From Candidatus Methanogranum gryphiswaldense (GTDB lineage Archaea; Thermoplasmatota; Thermoplasmata; Methanomassiliicoccales; Methanomethylophilaceae): a stretch of DNA of 64,000 nucleotides. Location of the stretch: positions 1,361,093 to 1,425,092 of the forward strand of contig CP076745.1 in the NCBI GenBank assembly GCA_019262145.1. Reading direction: 5' to 3'. This document shows positions 52,303-60,817 of the stretch, one piece after another. Below the pieces are notes generated by a model. The model worked only from the letters and a program-made list of their open reading frames with translations. It had not been told where the DNA came from and made no database searches. Made by a program: the position numbers and the translations under genes. Within the stretch, counting starts at the first letter, position 1. Each line of letters begins with the position of its first letter.

Positions 52303-52710
52303 GTGAGAAGATACCAGGTCATGGACCATACGGCCGACCTAATGGTCAAGGCATACGGAAAGGATCTCGAGGAATGTTTCGCCAATGCGGGATATGCTCT
52401 CTTTGACCAGACAGTCGACCTTTCGACTGTGGATGTCGTCCAATCCATTCATTTCGAGATATCGAGTGAGGTCGTGGAGGACAGACTATATTCCTTCCTC
52501 TCCGAACTGTTGTTCATAGAGGACTGCGATAACCTGATACTCAAGGAATTCGAGGTCAAGTTCGAAGGAGAGAAGGTGATATGCGATGCCAAGGGAGAAT
52601 TACTGGATCGTGACAAGCACCGTCTGAAATCGGAGATAAAGGCCGTTACTTACCACATGATGGCCATCGATCCCGATACGCCATCGGTCACCGTCATCTT
52701 CGACGTTTAA
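52303..52710 (+). CDS. Archease
   Basis: This 135-aa protein activates the RNA ligase RtcB, helping guanylylation during tRNA splicing. It begins YQVMDHTADLMVKAYGKDLEECFANAGYALF, has SEVVEDRLYSFLSELLFI, and ends DRDKHRLKSEIKAVTYH then an aspartate-rich tail, with the acidic metal ligands of the family (D8-like HTAD, D in the C-terminal strand). The start is GTG 52303, since the ATG just before it is out of frame. rtcB is not in the window. Confidence 0.93.
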   Translation: MRRYQVMDHTADLMVKAYGKDLEECFANAGYALFDQTVDLSTVDVVQSIHFEISSEVVEDRLYSFLSELLFIEDCDNLILKEFEVKFEGEKVICDAKGELLDRDKHRLKSEIKAVTYHMMAIDPDTPSVTVIFDV

Positions 52711-52748
52711 CTTATAATAGTCCCACTACTTACAGAGGAAGGATATTC

Positions 52749-53567
52749 ATGCTCAAACTAGGTTGGTTCTCCACAGGCAGAGGCCCGGGTTCCCGCAATC
52801 TTCTAAAGACCGTCATGGATAAGAAGAAGAATGGCGAACTTGATGTGGACATCTCTTTTGTATTTTGCAATTGGGATAATACTGAGGAACCCAATCCTAA
52901 GAAAGAACAGAGACAGATGTTCTTCGACATGGTGAGAGGATACAACATACCTCTGATCGCAGAATCATGGAAAAAATACAGACCTGACCTGTTGAAGACC
53001 GACGAGGTCGCTTGGAGGAACGAATATGGAAAGATCCTTAGGAAAAGGACCGAAGAATACGGATTCGACCTTGGCATACTAGCAGGATACATGCTTTGGA
53101 TGGACGACGAGACATGCGACCGTTACGATATGCTCAACCTCCACCCGGCATTGCCTGATGGCCCGAAGGGGACATGGCAGGATGTCATCTGGCAGCTCAT
53201 AAAGGAAAAAGCGGACAGACAGGGAATAATGTTACATATCTGTACCAAAGAATGGGACAGAGGAGATGCACTCACATATTGCGGGTTCTCGATAAGAGGC
53301 AGAGAATATGATACACTCTGGAAAAACATGGATGAAAAATTGAGAACGACTACCCTCGAAGAGATAATCAAGAATGAGGGTACCGACGAACCGCTGTTCA
53401 ATAAGATAAGGGAGGAAGGCGCGAAACGCGAGCAACCTCTCATCGTCTCGACGATAAAACTCTTCGCAGACGGAAAAGTAACGATCAAGGACAAAAGACT
53501 ATACCATAACGGTGTAAAACTTGATCATCCCTACGACCTCAGCAAAGAGGTAGACGAATCGATCTGA
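52749..53567 (+). CDS. Formyltransferase-family protein, GART/PurN-like
   Basis: This 272-aa protein has the formyltransferase catalytic pattern: NLHPALPDGPKGTWQDVI (N-x-H), and an aspartate in EWDRGDALTY that matches the third catalytic residue of GART. The N-terminus LGWFSTGRGPGSRNLL resembles the phosphate-binding loop. It is longer than PurN (about 210 aa), with a C-terminal extension of about 60 residues (KLFADGKVTIKDKRLYHNG). Both purine synthesis and another one-carbon transfer are possible. It is followed 10 bp later by the HAD-like gene. Confidence 0.8.
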   Translation: MLKLGWFSTGRGPGSRNLLKTVMDKKKNGELDVDISFVFCNWDNTEEPNPKKEQRQMFFDMVRGYNIPLIAESWKKYRPDLLKTDEVAWRNEYGKILRKRTEEYGFDLGILAGYMLWMDDETCDRYDMLNLHPALPDGPKGTWQDVIWQLIKEKADRQGIMLHICTKEWDRGDALTYCGFSIRGREYDTLWKNMDEKLRTTTLEEIIKNEGTDEPLFNKIREEGAKREQPLIVSTIKLFADGKVTIKDKRLYHNGVKLDHPYDLSKEVDESI

Positions 53568-53577
53568 GGAATGAAAA

Positions 53578-54690
53578 ATGGCAGAATACGACCCAATGGA
53601 AGAACTTGGATTCATCCACGACAAACAACTGGTCTGCAGCTGTCTCGGATTCCTGCACACCAACAACAGTACAAGAGACCTATGCAGTAAATTCATAAGG
53701 AACGGAGACAAATTCTACGACCTTATAGCCAGATATGAGGACGTCTCCTCGTATGTCCTCAACAGGAAGGACAACAGATCAGGCAACACCATGAGGTCCC
53801 TGACACCTTTTCTCAAAGCGTTCGGAGCAACGGACTACGCCATGCTGCAATGTTGCAAGGAATCCCTTAGGCTCATGCCAGAGGCAAAGAAGGTAATGAA
53901 TTACCTCACTGACGTACTCCCCACATTCGTATCCACCTCATCCTACGAACATCAAGTGATGGCGCTATGCGAAGCATTGGAACTTCCCATAAGCATCTGT
54001 GACTACAGCACCGTCGACATGGACAGCTACGAAATGAGCCGCTCCGAAGGACGCTCCATCAGGGACTTCGCAAGCAAGATAGATGCTCTGAAGGTCCCTA
54101 GATCCGAATACAGACTCAACACCCCGGTGGCACTCGACAAGGATGAGACGAAACTCATAGAGGTCATGGACGATATCTTCGATAACAAGATCAAAGAGCT
54201 TGAATGCAACTCGATGATGACCGGAATGAAGTCCGTCGGTGCGAATGAGAAAGCATACGCCCTGCTCGACATAAGAAAAAGGACGATGATCGATTTCGAC
54301 GGGACCGCTTACATAGGCGGAGACCTCATGGATTACCAGGCCATGGACCTCATACGTGACGGAAGCGGCCTTTCACTTGCATTCAACGGAAGCGAATTCG
54401 CCGTTCACGGAAGCAATATAGCGGTCATGTCCAGAGATTGCACCGTCGCGGCAGTACTGGTTGAAGAATTCTACAATCAAGGCATCGAGGCCGTTTACGA
54501 CCTCGTGAGTAATTGGGACAGAACCTCACTTAAGAAGATGGACTGTCCGGACAGGGCCCTTATGGACACCATGCTGGCTGCCAACCCTCGCAAGCTTCCG
54601 GAGGTCTACATCGTGAACAGGAGCAATGTCACTGAGATAGCGCTGAAAAGCGATACTTACCGGAAGAAACTACTCAGAAGCAATTATTGA
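53578..54690 (+). CDS. HAD-superfamily archaeal protein of unknown function (COG4030-like)
   Basis: This 370-aa protein has HAD-like features. TFVSTSSYEHQVMALCEALELP (about residues 120-140) resembles archaeal HAD proteins, and ISICDYSTVDMD follows. The late motif IGGDLMDYQAMDLIRDGSGLSLAFNGSEFAVHGSN matches the HAD GDxxxDxxAL phosphatase loop. The first HAD aspartate (DxD) is not obvious, so catalysis is unproven. The N-terminal 100 residues are unlike any family I know. It is read with the preceding formyltransferase-like gene, which may share its pathway. Confidence 0.7.
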   Translation: MAEYDPMEELGFIHDKQLVCSCLGFLHTNNSTRDLCSKFIRNGDKFYDLIARYEDVSSYVLNRKDNRSGNTMRSLTPFLKAFGATDYAMLQCCKESLRLMPEAKKVMNYLTDVLPTFVSTSSYEHQVMALCEALELPISICDYSTVDMDSYEMSRSEGRSIRDFASKIDALKVPRSEYRLNTPVALDKDETKLIEVMDDIFDNKIKELECNSMMTGMKSVGANEKAYALLDIRKRTMIDFDGTAYIGGDLMDYQAMDLIRDGSGLSLAFNGSEFAVHGSNIAVMSRDCTVAAVLVEEFYNQGIEAVYDLVSNWDRTSLKKMDCPDRALMDTMLAANPRKLPEVYIVNRSNVTEIALKSDTYRKKLLRSNY

Positions 54691-54714
54691 TTAAAACATT
54701 TGTTTTACAAAAAA

Positions 54715-54735
54715 CGATCGGATCCATTCCGATCG
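54715..54735 (+). terminator. Hairpin after the HAD-like gene
   Basis: CGATCGGA and TCCGATCG (54715-54722 and 54728-54735) pair perfectly around a 5-nt loop, followed by CTCCCTCTTAAT. It lies 25 bp after the stop at 54690 and probably ends that transcript. Confidence 0.5.
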
Positions 54736-54781
54736 CTCCCTCTTAATAAAAACTATATAGAGATAAAATTCTACAAAGAAT

Positions 54782-55225
54782 ATGGACCGCATACCGAGAT
54801 ATAGGCTGAAAATAGATGCTGCCGTGTGTGTATCCACCTCGATCATCATCTTTGTGATCTCGTTGACATTAGGATACATATTCAAACTAAATTTTGAATC
54901 CCTACTGATCAGAACCGGTATTCTTTCCATATTTTTACCGATAATCTTTATCATTATCGCTTCCCGCGCAAACCTCGTATTCTATGATAACATGCTGATA
55001 TTGAATTGGGGGGTCATGAGAAAAGAAATGATGTATTCCACGATCACAGAGATAGACGTCCCAGGAAATTTCTGGATCGCTTATGGTCTGTCCGTAAAAA
55101 CGATCCAAGTAAAATGCGGAAAAAGAAAGGTCTCGTTCGCTCCCGCGGATAAGGATGAAGTTTTAAAACTGCTAAGAGAACGTTGTCCACAAGCATATTT
55201 TAAGATCAGGGGAATTAACGCCTAA
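54782..55225 (+). CDS. Membrane protein with bacterial PH-like domain
   Basis: This 147-aa protein has two transmembrane helices at about residues 10-32 and 42-60, then a bPH_4/YyaB-like domain (about 65-140), with NLVFYDNMLILNWG, YSTITEIDVP, RKVSFAPADKDEVLKLLRERCP. The function of such proteins is unknown. A TATA-like ACTATATAG lies about 30 bp before the ATG, so it has its own promoter. It borders an AT-rich accessory stretch. Confidence 0.75.
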   Translation: MDRIPRYRLKIDAAVCVSTSIIIFVISLTLGYIFKLNFESLLIRTGILSIFLPIIFIIIASRANLVFYDNMLILNWGVMRKEMMYSTITEIDVPGNFWIAYGLSVKTIQVKCGKRKVSFAPADKDEVLKLLRERCPQAYFKIRGINA

Positions 55226-55275
55226 ATAAACACACTTGCTCTTATTAGACCGAAAATGTCAATAGAACAAAGGTT

Positions 55276-55298
55276 ACCAGGAGTGCCATTCTCCTGGT
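55276..55298. other. Isolated stem-loop downstream of the PH-like gene
   Basis: ACCAGGAG (55276-55283) pairs with CTCCTGGT (55291-55298) around a 7-nt loop. No T tract follows closely, so it may be a processing or small-RNA element rather than a terminator. Confidence 0.3.
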
Positions 55299-55377
55299 CG
55301 TTACATAGACGTCCATGATGGGGATCTACATATCGAATCAAAATTGTTTTATTGCATTGCCTTTGTTTTTACGGCCA

Positions 55378-55737
55378 TTACACAAATTCTATACTGTAAT
55401 TGTTGTTTTTATCAAAATAAGTCTCTACATACGTATCTTTTTGAACATCAATTTTTGTCGTTATCTTGTCAAACAGATTCATCCCGATACTTAATTCATG
55501 TATTCCTTTGTCTACTTCTATCTCTAAGATTTCATTCAACAATATCAAACCACAGTACTTATCATCAATCCATATCCTAAATTTTTTATTCAAATAACAC
55601 CCGTTGGTCCAAGTGATATTTATTGATGCCCTATCTTGTTCTTCCATCTCTGTGATTTGCACATTGTTTTCACATTCTAGTATAGATGATTCTATGCACC
55701 TATCTGTTTGTAACTTATATTTGGAATGCGCGCTCAT
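55378..55737 (-). CDS. Hypothetical protein, probable beta-sandwich
   Basis: I do not recognise this 119-aa protein. Alternating short hydrophobic and charged runs (ASINITWTNGCYLNKKFRIWIDD, LEIEVDKGIHELSIG, TKIDVQKDTYVETYF) suggest a PEGA-like or DUF2846-like beta-sandwich. It has no signal peptide or membrane segment. It lies in an AT-rich patch of 55.2-57.3 kb with no close partner, and base composition differs from the neighbouring housekeeping genes. Confidence 0.55.
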   Translation of the reverse strand: MSAHSKYKLQTDRCIESSILECENNVQITEMEEQDRASINITWTNGCYLNKKFRIWIDDKYCGLILLNEILEIEVDKGIHELSIGMNLFDKITTKIDVQKDTYVETYFDKNNNYSIEFV

Positions 55738-55892
55738 ATTACCGTCTCATATTTGTACATTTAATCGGACCTGAAACCATATTTTATTGCTTTACTTTCA
55801 AAAACACAGGATAAAAACATTCCAGAACAAACGCATTCTGTAATTTCAATCCAGTTTTCTATAATCATGATCTCATCGGATGGCCCTTTGAT

Positions 55893-56216
55893 TCATTCCT
55901 TCATAACATTACACTCTGCTTCCAACGGTGCGCTAAAATTTGTATGCATTCGGGTAGACCTGTCATTCAATATCTCCTGTAACTTTTCTGCATATTGAAG
56001 AGCTGTCAATCCTTTTTCGGTTATTCGAATCTCCTTTACGTTATACTGTCCGTGTCTAGATTCGAATATCAAACCATTTTCGATCATTGCATTAATTCTA
56101 TTTTTTTGCGGCATACCTTTATTATACAGTTTACTTTTCTGAACATATTGGTTGTCTGCAACTGTCCTTAATGTATTGATCATAAATTCATCCAAAGTTA
56201 AGTTTAATGTTTCCAT
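55893..56216 (-). CDS. Winged helix-turn-helix protein
   Basis: This 107-aa protein has no named family that I recognise. The pattern LDEFMINTLRTVAD, RINAMIENGLIFESRHGQYNVKEIRITEKGLTALQYAEKL resembles a PadR/MarR-like winged helix: two helices, a recognition helix, then a wing ending ITEKG. A transcriptional regulator role is an inference. It sits in the AT-rich patch, two genes from tRNA-Glu. Confidence 0.6.
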   Translation of the reverse strand: METLNLTLDEFMINTLRTVADNQYVQKSKLYNKGMPQKNRINAMIENGLIFESRHGQYNVKEIRITEKGLTALQYAEKLQEILNDRSTRMHTNFSAPLEAECNVMKE

Positions 56217-56551
56217 AGAAACTAATTAATGTGTTGATTAAAATTATCTTCCTTCTTTTTAGTTCCTTACAAAATTAATATGTGCTTAAATTAATCGTTC
56301 ATTAAAAAAAATTTTGAATTTAGATCGGAAATATCTCTATCTTTGAAACATGTTTTAATCTTTTACTTTCCATTCATTAATTATATTTAAGCTTTATCCA
56401 GATGCTCAAATTTATTTCTAAATTGTTCATATGTTTAACATATTGCCTAATTGATTTATCAACTCCGATGAATACAAAAATTTGGTCAGTATAATTCTTT
56501 AAACATACACTATTGAATATTGGCTATAACAAAAAATAAAAAATAAATTGT
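56217..56551. other. AT-rich noncoding stretch
   Basis: About 335 bp between the wHTH gene and the nuclease-like gene, dominated by A and T runs. I see no gene, RNA or long repeat in it. Confidence 0.5.
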
Positions 56552-57055
56552 TTATGGTAATTGTTCTTCTAAATGATCCAAAGACTTGAAACTTTCGACC
56601 TTCAATTCGCATGGTCCATAGACCGATTTCAACGGTTTCTCATATGGTGATTTCTTGAGATCCAAACAGAATATCTTATCGGGGGATTGTGGTTTCCCCT
56701 CGAATCCTATCATTATGTAGACCTTTTCCCCTGTCGTCTCCATGATCTCTTTGTATTTTTTAAATTGACGAGGGTCACAAAATTGAATCGAACCGTCGGG
56801 AAAAGCACCAGAACGGAATTTACATTCCACCCAGAAGCCTTTGTTTGTCTTTTTGTCCCTGAAGTGATAATCTGGATTTTTGCATTGTTCCACCCCTTTT
56901 CCGTCCGGATCAGATGTGCCTACGGAACTTTCGATCAACTCGAAATTCTCTTCAGGGAACATTTCAAGAGCACGTTTTTCAAAAAGATTTTCTTTTGCAT
57001 GCGGGTCCTTTGTCGCCGCTTTCATCTTTGCTTCTACGTTCGTTAAAAACTTCAT
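56552..57055 (-). CDS. PD-(D/E)xK nuclease-like protein
   Basis: This 167-aa protein shows a plausible restriction-endonuclease-fold core: NPDYHFRDKKTNKGFWVECKF has a PD..ECK pattern (Asp then Glu-x-Lys) like Mrr or archaeal Holliday junction resolvases, with the glutamate before GTSDPDG possibly completing the site. The C-terminal part (DKIFCLDLKKSPYEKP) is strand-rich. No HTH or helicase partner is fused. It stands alone next to tRNA-Glu in the AT-rich patch, consistent with an accessory or mobile-element nuclease. Assignment rests on the motif only. Confidence 0.6.
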   Translation of the reverse strand: MKFLTNVEAKMKAATKDPHAKENLFEKRALEMFPEENFELIESSVGTSDPDGKGVEQCKNPDYHFRDKKTNKGFWVECKFRSGAFPDGSIQFCDPRQFKKYKEIMETTGEKVYIMIGFEGKPQSPDKIFCLDLKKSPYEKPLKSVYGPCELKVESFKSLDHLEEQLP

Positions 57056-57312
57056 TGTACCACTAGCTTTTTGATATGATCCCTCATTTGATCATTTGGG
57101 AAATCATTCAAAGATGTTGATATCAAATGGGTGCAGAATACTTCTATTATTTATGATTTGTACTCAAATCCTATAAAGAGTAAATACGAAATCGACTTTG
57201 CTACCGCAGTGTCTAATAAGCTCTAAAAATCACATAGATCATAAGAACTAAATATATTGAAGACCAACAATTTAAAAAAATCAGTATTTTTGACTAATCT
57301 AGATAAAAAGAA

Positions 57313-57388
57313 TGGTGCTCCAGTCGGGATTCGAACCCGAGTGTCGGCCTCGAAAGGGCCGAATGATTGGCCGCTACACTACTGGAGC
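57313..57388 (-). tRNA. tRNA-Glu (anticodon UUC), CCA encoded
   Basis: On the minus strand: acceptor GCTCCAG/CTGGAGC with discriminator A, anticodon loop CTTTCGA (TTC) on a GGCC/GGCC stem, T arm CTCGG-GTTCGAA-TCCCGA-like. The sequence continues ACCA, so the 3' CCA is encoded, unlike the two tRNA-Pro genes in this window. It lies at the right edge of an AT-rich patch; its 3' end faces that patch. Confidence 0.94.
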
Positions 57389-57557
57389 TTATCCGGCCAT
57401 ACCATGATTTGGTTAAAATACTTTTTTGTGGGGGACGCACTATTGTGTCGCTCTTCCCAATAAAATCTTTCAAATTAAAGCCCGTAAGCTAACCCCGTAG
57501 TAAAGGAAACCTTTATAATAGTCGCGCAATCATGTGAGCGTTAACGGAGAAAGGAAA

Positions 57558-57890
57558 ATGACCGCAGTAGAAGGACCATTCGAGAGTTCTGACGAGGATG
57601 TATCACGCGTACGCCTCCCCAACATAAAAGAGGGGGAGATGTTCGGGATAGCCGACCAGCTTCTCGGAGCATCAAAAATCAAAGTAATGTGCGAGGACGG
57701 AGTATCACGTGTAGGACGTATACCAGGCAAAATCAAGAAGAGAATGTGGATAAGAGAGGGAGACCTGCTCATAATCTCACTTTGGGACTTCCAAACTGAC
57801 AAATGCGATGTAAGATTCAGGTACACCAGGACCCAAGCTGTCAACCTCAGCAAGAAAGGAAGAGTACCTAAGAACCTCGATATATTCTGA
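57558..57890 (+). CDS. Translation initiation factor aIF1A
   Basis: This protein of about 110 aa is homologous to eIF1A and bacterial IF1; it binds the A site of the small subunit. The OB fold spans VRLPNIKEGEMFGIADQLLGASKIKVMCEDGVSRVGRIPGK (in parts), then KKRMWIREGDLLIISLWDFQ. I chose ATG 57558, which follows GGAGAAAGGAAA; a GTG at 57534 is in frame. It is followed by rio1 after 14 bp and begins a translation cluster. Confidence 0.94.
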   Translation: MTAVEGPFESSDEDVSRVRLPNIKEGEMFGIADQLLGASKIKVMCEDGVSRVGRIPGKIKKRMWIREGDLLIISLWDFQTDKCDVRFRYTRTQAVNLSKKGRVPKNLDIF

Positions 57891-57904
57891 AAGAGTGAGA
57901 ATCG

Positions 57905-58708
57905 ATGCCCTCTTACGACGAGAAATATGCATTCCTTGAGAGACGTGTCGATGCACTCAAGACCAACAAGACCGGTGACGAAAGACAGACCGACGGAGAG
58001 GTCTTCGATAAAAAGACCCTCCTGACGATATACGATCTGATGACCGGGGGCTACATCGATGCCATCCATTATCCAATCTCCACGGGTAAAGAGGGCAATG
58101 TGTTCTACACTGAGGACGAGAACCGTGAACCTTTCGCACTCAAGATATTCAGAACATCGACATCCACCTTCAAAAGGGTCACAAGATACATCGAAGGGGA
58201 CCCCAGATTCAAAGGCGTAGCGGGAAACCGCTGGAAAATGATCTACGCATGGGTCAACAAAGAATTCAGAAATCTGCAAAGATACTCTGAAGCAGGCATC
58301 CCTGTACCCGAACCTGTCACATTCGAGAAGAATTGTCTTCTCATGGAGTACATCGGGGACGAGAACGGACCTGCACCTCAACTCAAGGACTATCCCATGG
58401 ATAACCCCACAGAGATGTACGATGAGGTCGTATCCTTCATTATCGACGGATGGCAAGACGCACATCTTGTGCACGGTGACCTTAGTGAATATAACGTCCT
58501 CATACAGAACGGACAACCAATACTGATCGACTGCGGACAGGCTATGACGAACGACTTCTTCAATGCCAAGGACCTGTTGATAAGGGACATTAACAATATA
58601 AACCGCTTCTTCAAGAACAAAGATGCGGAAACCATAGATCTGGAAACAATAATCAACGAGACGATCAACGGATCAAAGGACGACGAAGAGGAGGATGAGG
58701 AAGAATGA
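57905..58708 (+). CDS. rio1: RIO1-type serine protein kinase
   Basis: This 267-aa kinase/ATPase acts in small-ribosomal-subunit maturation. STGKEGNVFY (about residues 60-69) is the RIO P-loop, KIFRTSTSTFKRV contains the catalytic lysine region, HGDLSEYNVLI is the catalytic loop and IDCGQAM the metal-binding D-loop. It ends in an acidic tail (DEEEDEEE). It overlaps the KH gene start by ATGA, as is usual for these two partners. Confidence 0.95.
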   Translation: MPSYDEKYAFLERRVDALKTNKTGDERQTDGEVFDKKTLLTIYDLMTGGYIDAIHYPISTGKEGNVFYTEDENREPFALKIFRTSTSTFKRVTRYIEGDPRFKGVAGNRWKMIYAWVNKEFRNLQRYSEAGIPVPEPVTFEKNCLLMEYIGDENGPAPQLKDYPMDNPTEMYDEVVSFIIDGWQDAHLVHGDLSEYNVLIQNGQPILIDCGQAMTNDFFNAKDLLIRDINNINRFFKNKDAETIDLETIINETINGSKDDEEEDEEE

Positions 58709-59250
58709 GGTCAATCAGAATACCGGCCGACCGCGTAGGTACCATAATCGGAAAGAACGGGGAAACAAAAAGAATGATCGAACGTATCGCCGGAATAAGG
58801 ATGAAGGTAAATACCGAAGGTGAGGTCACATTCAATGAGGAAGCAAAAGGAGTTGACCCCCTCAAGGCCCTACAGCTGATGGATGTCATAAAGGCCATCG
58901 GCAGAGGGATCAATCCTGATAAGGCTACAAGACTCTTCGAGAACGACGAATATCTGGAGGCCATAGACCTCAAGGATCTCGTAGGCGACAGGCCCAACCA
59001 ACTCGGAAGGGTCAGAGGAAGGCTCATCGGAACGGACGGTAAGACCAGACAATTGATAGAGGACCTTACCGGATGTTGTATGTCCGTTTACGGTAATACG
59101 GTGTGCCTGATCGGTAATTCCGTCAGCTTGCCTGTGGCCAAACATGCAGTGGAATTGATATTGAACGGAAGCGAACACGCGACCGTATACCACTATCTAG
59201 AGAGTCAGCGCCCTAGACTCAGAATTTCAGAAATGGGCTTCGATATCTAA
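58705..59250 (+). CDS. KH-domain protein (Krr1/Dim2/Pno1-like)
   Basis: This 181-aa RNA-binding protein has two KH domains. KH1 at about residues 1-60 has IIGKNGETKRMIERIAGI (GxxG), KH2 at about 95-165 has RLIGTDGKTRQLIEDLTGC. Homologues assist small-subunit ribosome biogenesis alongside Rio1. Its position, directly behind rio1 with overlap, fits that role. It is followed 11 bp later by pus10. Confidence 0.94.
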   Translation: MRSIRIPADRVGTIIGKNGETKRMIERIAGIRMKVNTEGEVTFNEEAKGVDPLKALQLMDVIKAIGRGINPDKATRLFENDEYLEAIDLKDLVGDRPNQLGRVRGRLIGTDGKTRQLIEDLTGCCMSVYGNTVCLIGNSVSLPVAKHAVELILNGSEHATVYHYLESQRPRLRISEMGFDI

Positions 59251-59261
59251 AGTGAGAATCA

Positions 59262-60500
59262 ATGGAAGACTGGATCAAGGATAATTTAGAGACCGCGAGA
59301 AAATTAGCGGATCTGGGTCTTTGCGACCACTGTCTCGGCAGGATGTTCGGCAAGATCGGAACAGGGATGACCAATGACATGCGCGGCAGAATGCTCCGCA
59401 ATGCCTTAGAAGAAGAAGGCAAAGCTGTTCCAGCACCAGATTTCTGTCCTCTTTGTGAGAACGTGTTCGACATGATGGAAAGATTCTCCGACGAAGTTGC
59501 CGACAAGATCAACAGCATCGAATCTGACAATTTCCTTGTAGGGTGCAGGGTAGAACCCGATACCTTGGAGAAAGAGAAGAAGATCTGGGAAGAATACGGT
59601 ATCGAGAGCGGAGAGAGCATAAAGACCGAACTCAACCGTGAGATAGGCAAACTGGCACTGCCGAAGATAAACCGTGCGGTAGAGTTCAAACAGCCTCAGA
59701 TCGTCGCATGCATCGACACAAGATTTGCCAATGTGGAACTAGATATTGCGCCCATTTTCATAGCAGGACGCTACAACAAACTCAGCAGAGAGATACCACA
59801 AACGATCTGGCCGTGCAGAGTCTGTCATGGAAAGGGATGTCCCAGATGTCATGATACAGGAAAAATGTACCAGACATCTGTCCAAGAGATCATCGGCGAC
59901 ATAGCCCGCGATATGTCCGGTGGAGAAGAACATTTCTTCCACGGAATGGGCAGAGAAGATATCGACGCGTGTATGCTGGGAGAAGGAAGGCCGTTCGTTC
60001 TGGAGATCAGTAACCCACACAAAAGGGACATTGATCTAGACGAATTAGAACTTAAAGCCAACCAATCGGATTTAGCAAAATATAACAGTTTGTGCTTTGT
60101 TCCTAGAGAGACGGTACAACGCTACAAAGGGGCCGATCCCGACAAAACATATCGTGCAATCGTGAGATCACAGGGTAAGGTTAATAAAGAAAGAGTGATT
60201 GAGGTTGCTTTAGCGTTCAAAAATGTCAACATCGACCAGAGGACTCCCCAGAGAGTTGAGCACCGTCGTGCCGACCTCATAAGAAAGAGGAAAGTCCATT
60301 GGGTCGAGGCGGAAGTAACGGGCGAAGATACTTTTGAATTGACACTTAGCACGGAATCTGGTACATATATCAAAGAGTTCGTGTCGGGTGACGATGGAAG
60401 GACCAAGCCCAATTTCTCCGAGACATTGGGGATCCAGTGTAAAGTGGAGACCCTCGATGTATTAGCCATCGACTATCAAGAACTACCAATGAGGGATTAA
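59262..60500 (+). CDS. pus10: tRNA pseudouridine synthase Pus10
   Basis: This 412-aa enzyme makes pseudouridine at positions 54/55 of archaeal tRNA. An N-terminal zinc module has cysteines in CDHCLGRMF and CPLCENVF, followed by a THUMP-like region. The catalytic domain has PCRVCHGKGCPRCHDTGK and the catalytic aspartate in FHGMGREDIDACMLGEGRP. The C-terminus carries TESGTYIKEFVSGDDGRTKPN. It sits between the KH gene and rpl21e, a common archaeal arrangement. Confidence 0.95.
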   Translation: MEDWIKDNLETARKLADLGLCDHCLGRMFGKIGTGMTNDMRGRMLRNALEEEGKAVPAPDFCPLCENVFDMMERFSDEVADKINSIESDNFLVGCRVEPDTLEKEKKIWEEYGIESGESIKTELNREIGKLALPKINRAVEFKQPQIVACIDTRFANVELDIAPIFIAGRYNKLSREIPQTIWPCRVCHGKGCPRCHDTGKMYQTSVQEIIGDIARDMSGGEEHFFHGMGREDIDACMLGEGRPFVLEISNPHKRDIDLDELELKANQSDLAKYNSLCFVPRETVQRYKGADPDKTYRAIVRSQGKVNKERVIEVALAFKNVNIDQRTPQRVEHRRADLIRKRKVHWVEAEVTGEDTFELTLSTESGTYIKEFVSGDDGRTKPNFSETLGIQCKVETLDVLAIDYQELPMRD

Positions 60501-60501
60501 A

Positions 60502-60795
60502 ATGCAAGCATCCAGAGGAACAAGAACAAAGACCCGCCAGGTCCTGAAGAAGAAACCAAGGGCGAGTGGACTTTCACCAATAACAAAGGCCTTCCAGACC
60601 TTTGACAGCGGAGAAAGGGTCAACATATTCATAGACCCAAGCGTCCACAAGGGAATGCCCTTCTCAAGGTTTCACGGCCTCACCGGAGTCATAATCGGCC
60701 CCAGAGGAGCAGCGTACGAAGTCAGTGTCAAAGCTGGAAACAAGACAAAGACAGTCGTAGCTCGTCCTGAGCACCTTGTAAGAACAAAAATTTAA
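60502..60795 (+). CDS. rpl21e: 50S ribosomal protein eL21
   Basis: This 97-aa archaeal/eukaryotic-type ribosomal protein has RGTRTKTRQVLKKKPRASGL at the N-terminus, VNIFIDPSVHKGMPFSRFHG, and TGVIIGPRGAAYEVSVKAGNK. It starts one base after the pus10 stop and lies upstream of rpoF, the standard archaeal order. Confidence 0.97.
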   Translation: MQASRGTRTKTRQVLKKKPRASGLSPITKAFQTFDSGERVNIFIDPSVHKGMPFSRFHGLTGVIIGPRGAAYEVSVKAGNKTKTVVARPEHLVRTKI

Positions 60796-60817
60796 ACACG
60801 ATAAACGAGGGAAACAC

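Noticed and set aside
56055-56075. GATTCGAA resembling the tRNA-Glu T loop as a possible att site.
   Set aside because: Only eight bases and inside the wHTH coding frame; too short to support integration.
57530-58516. 328-codon minus-strand frame opposite aIF1A and rio1.
   Set aside because: A shadow of two recognisable genes; it has no promoter or plausible protein features.
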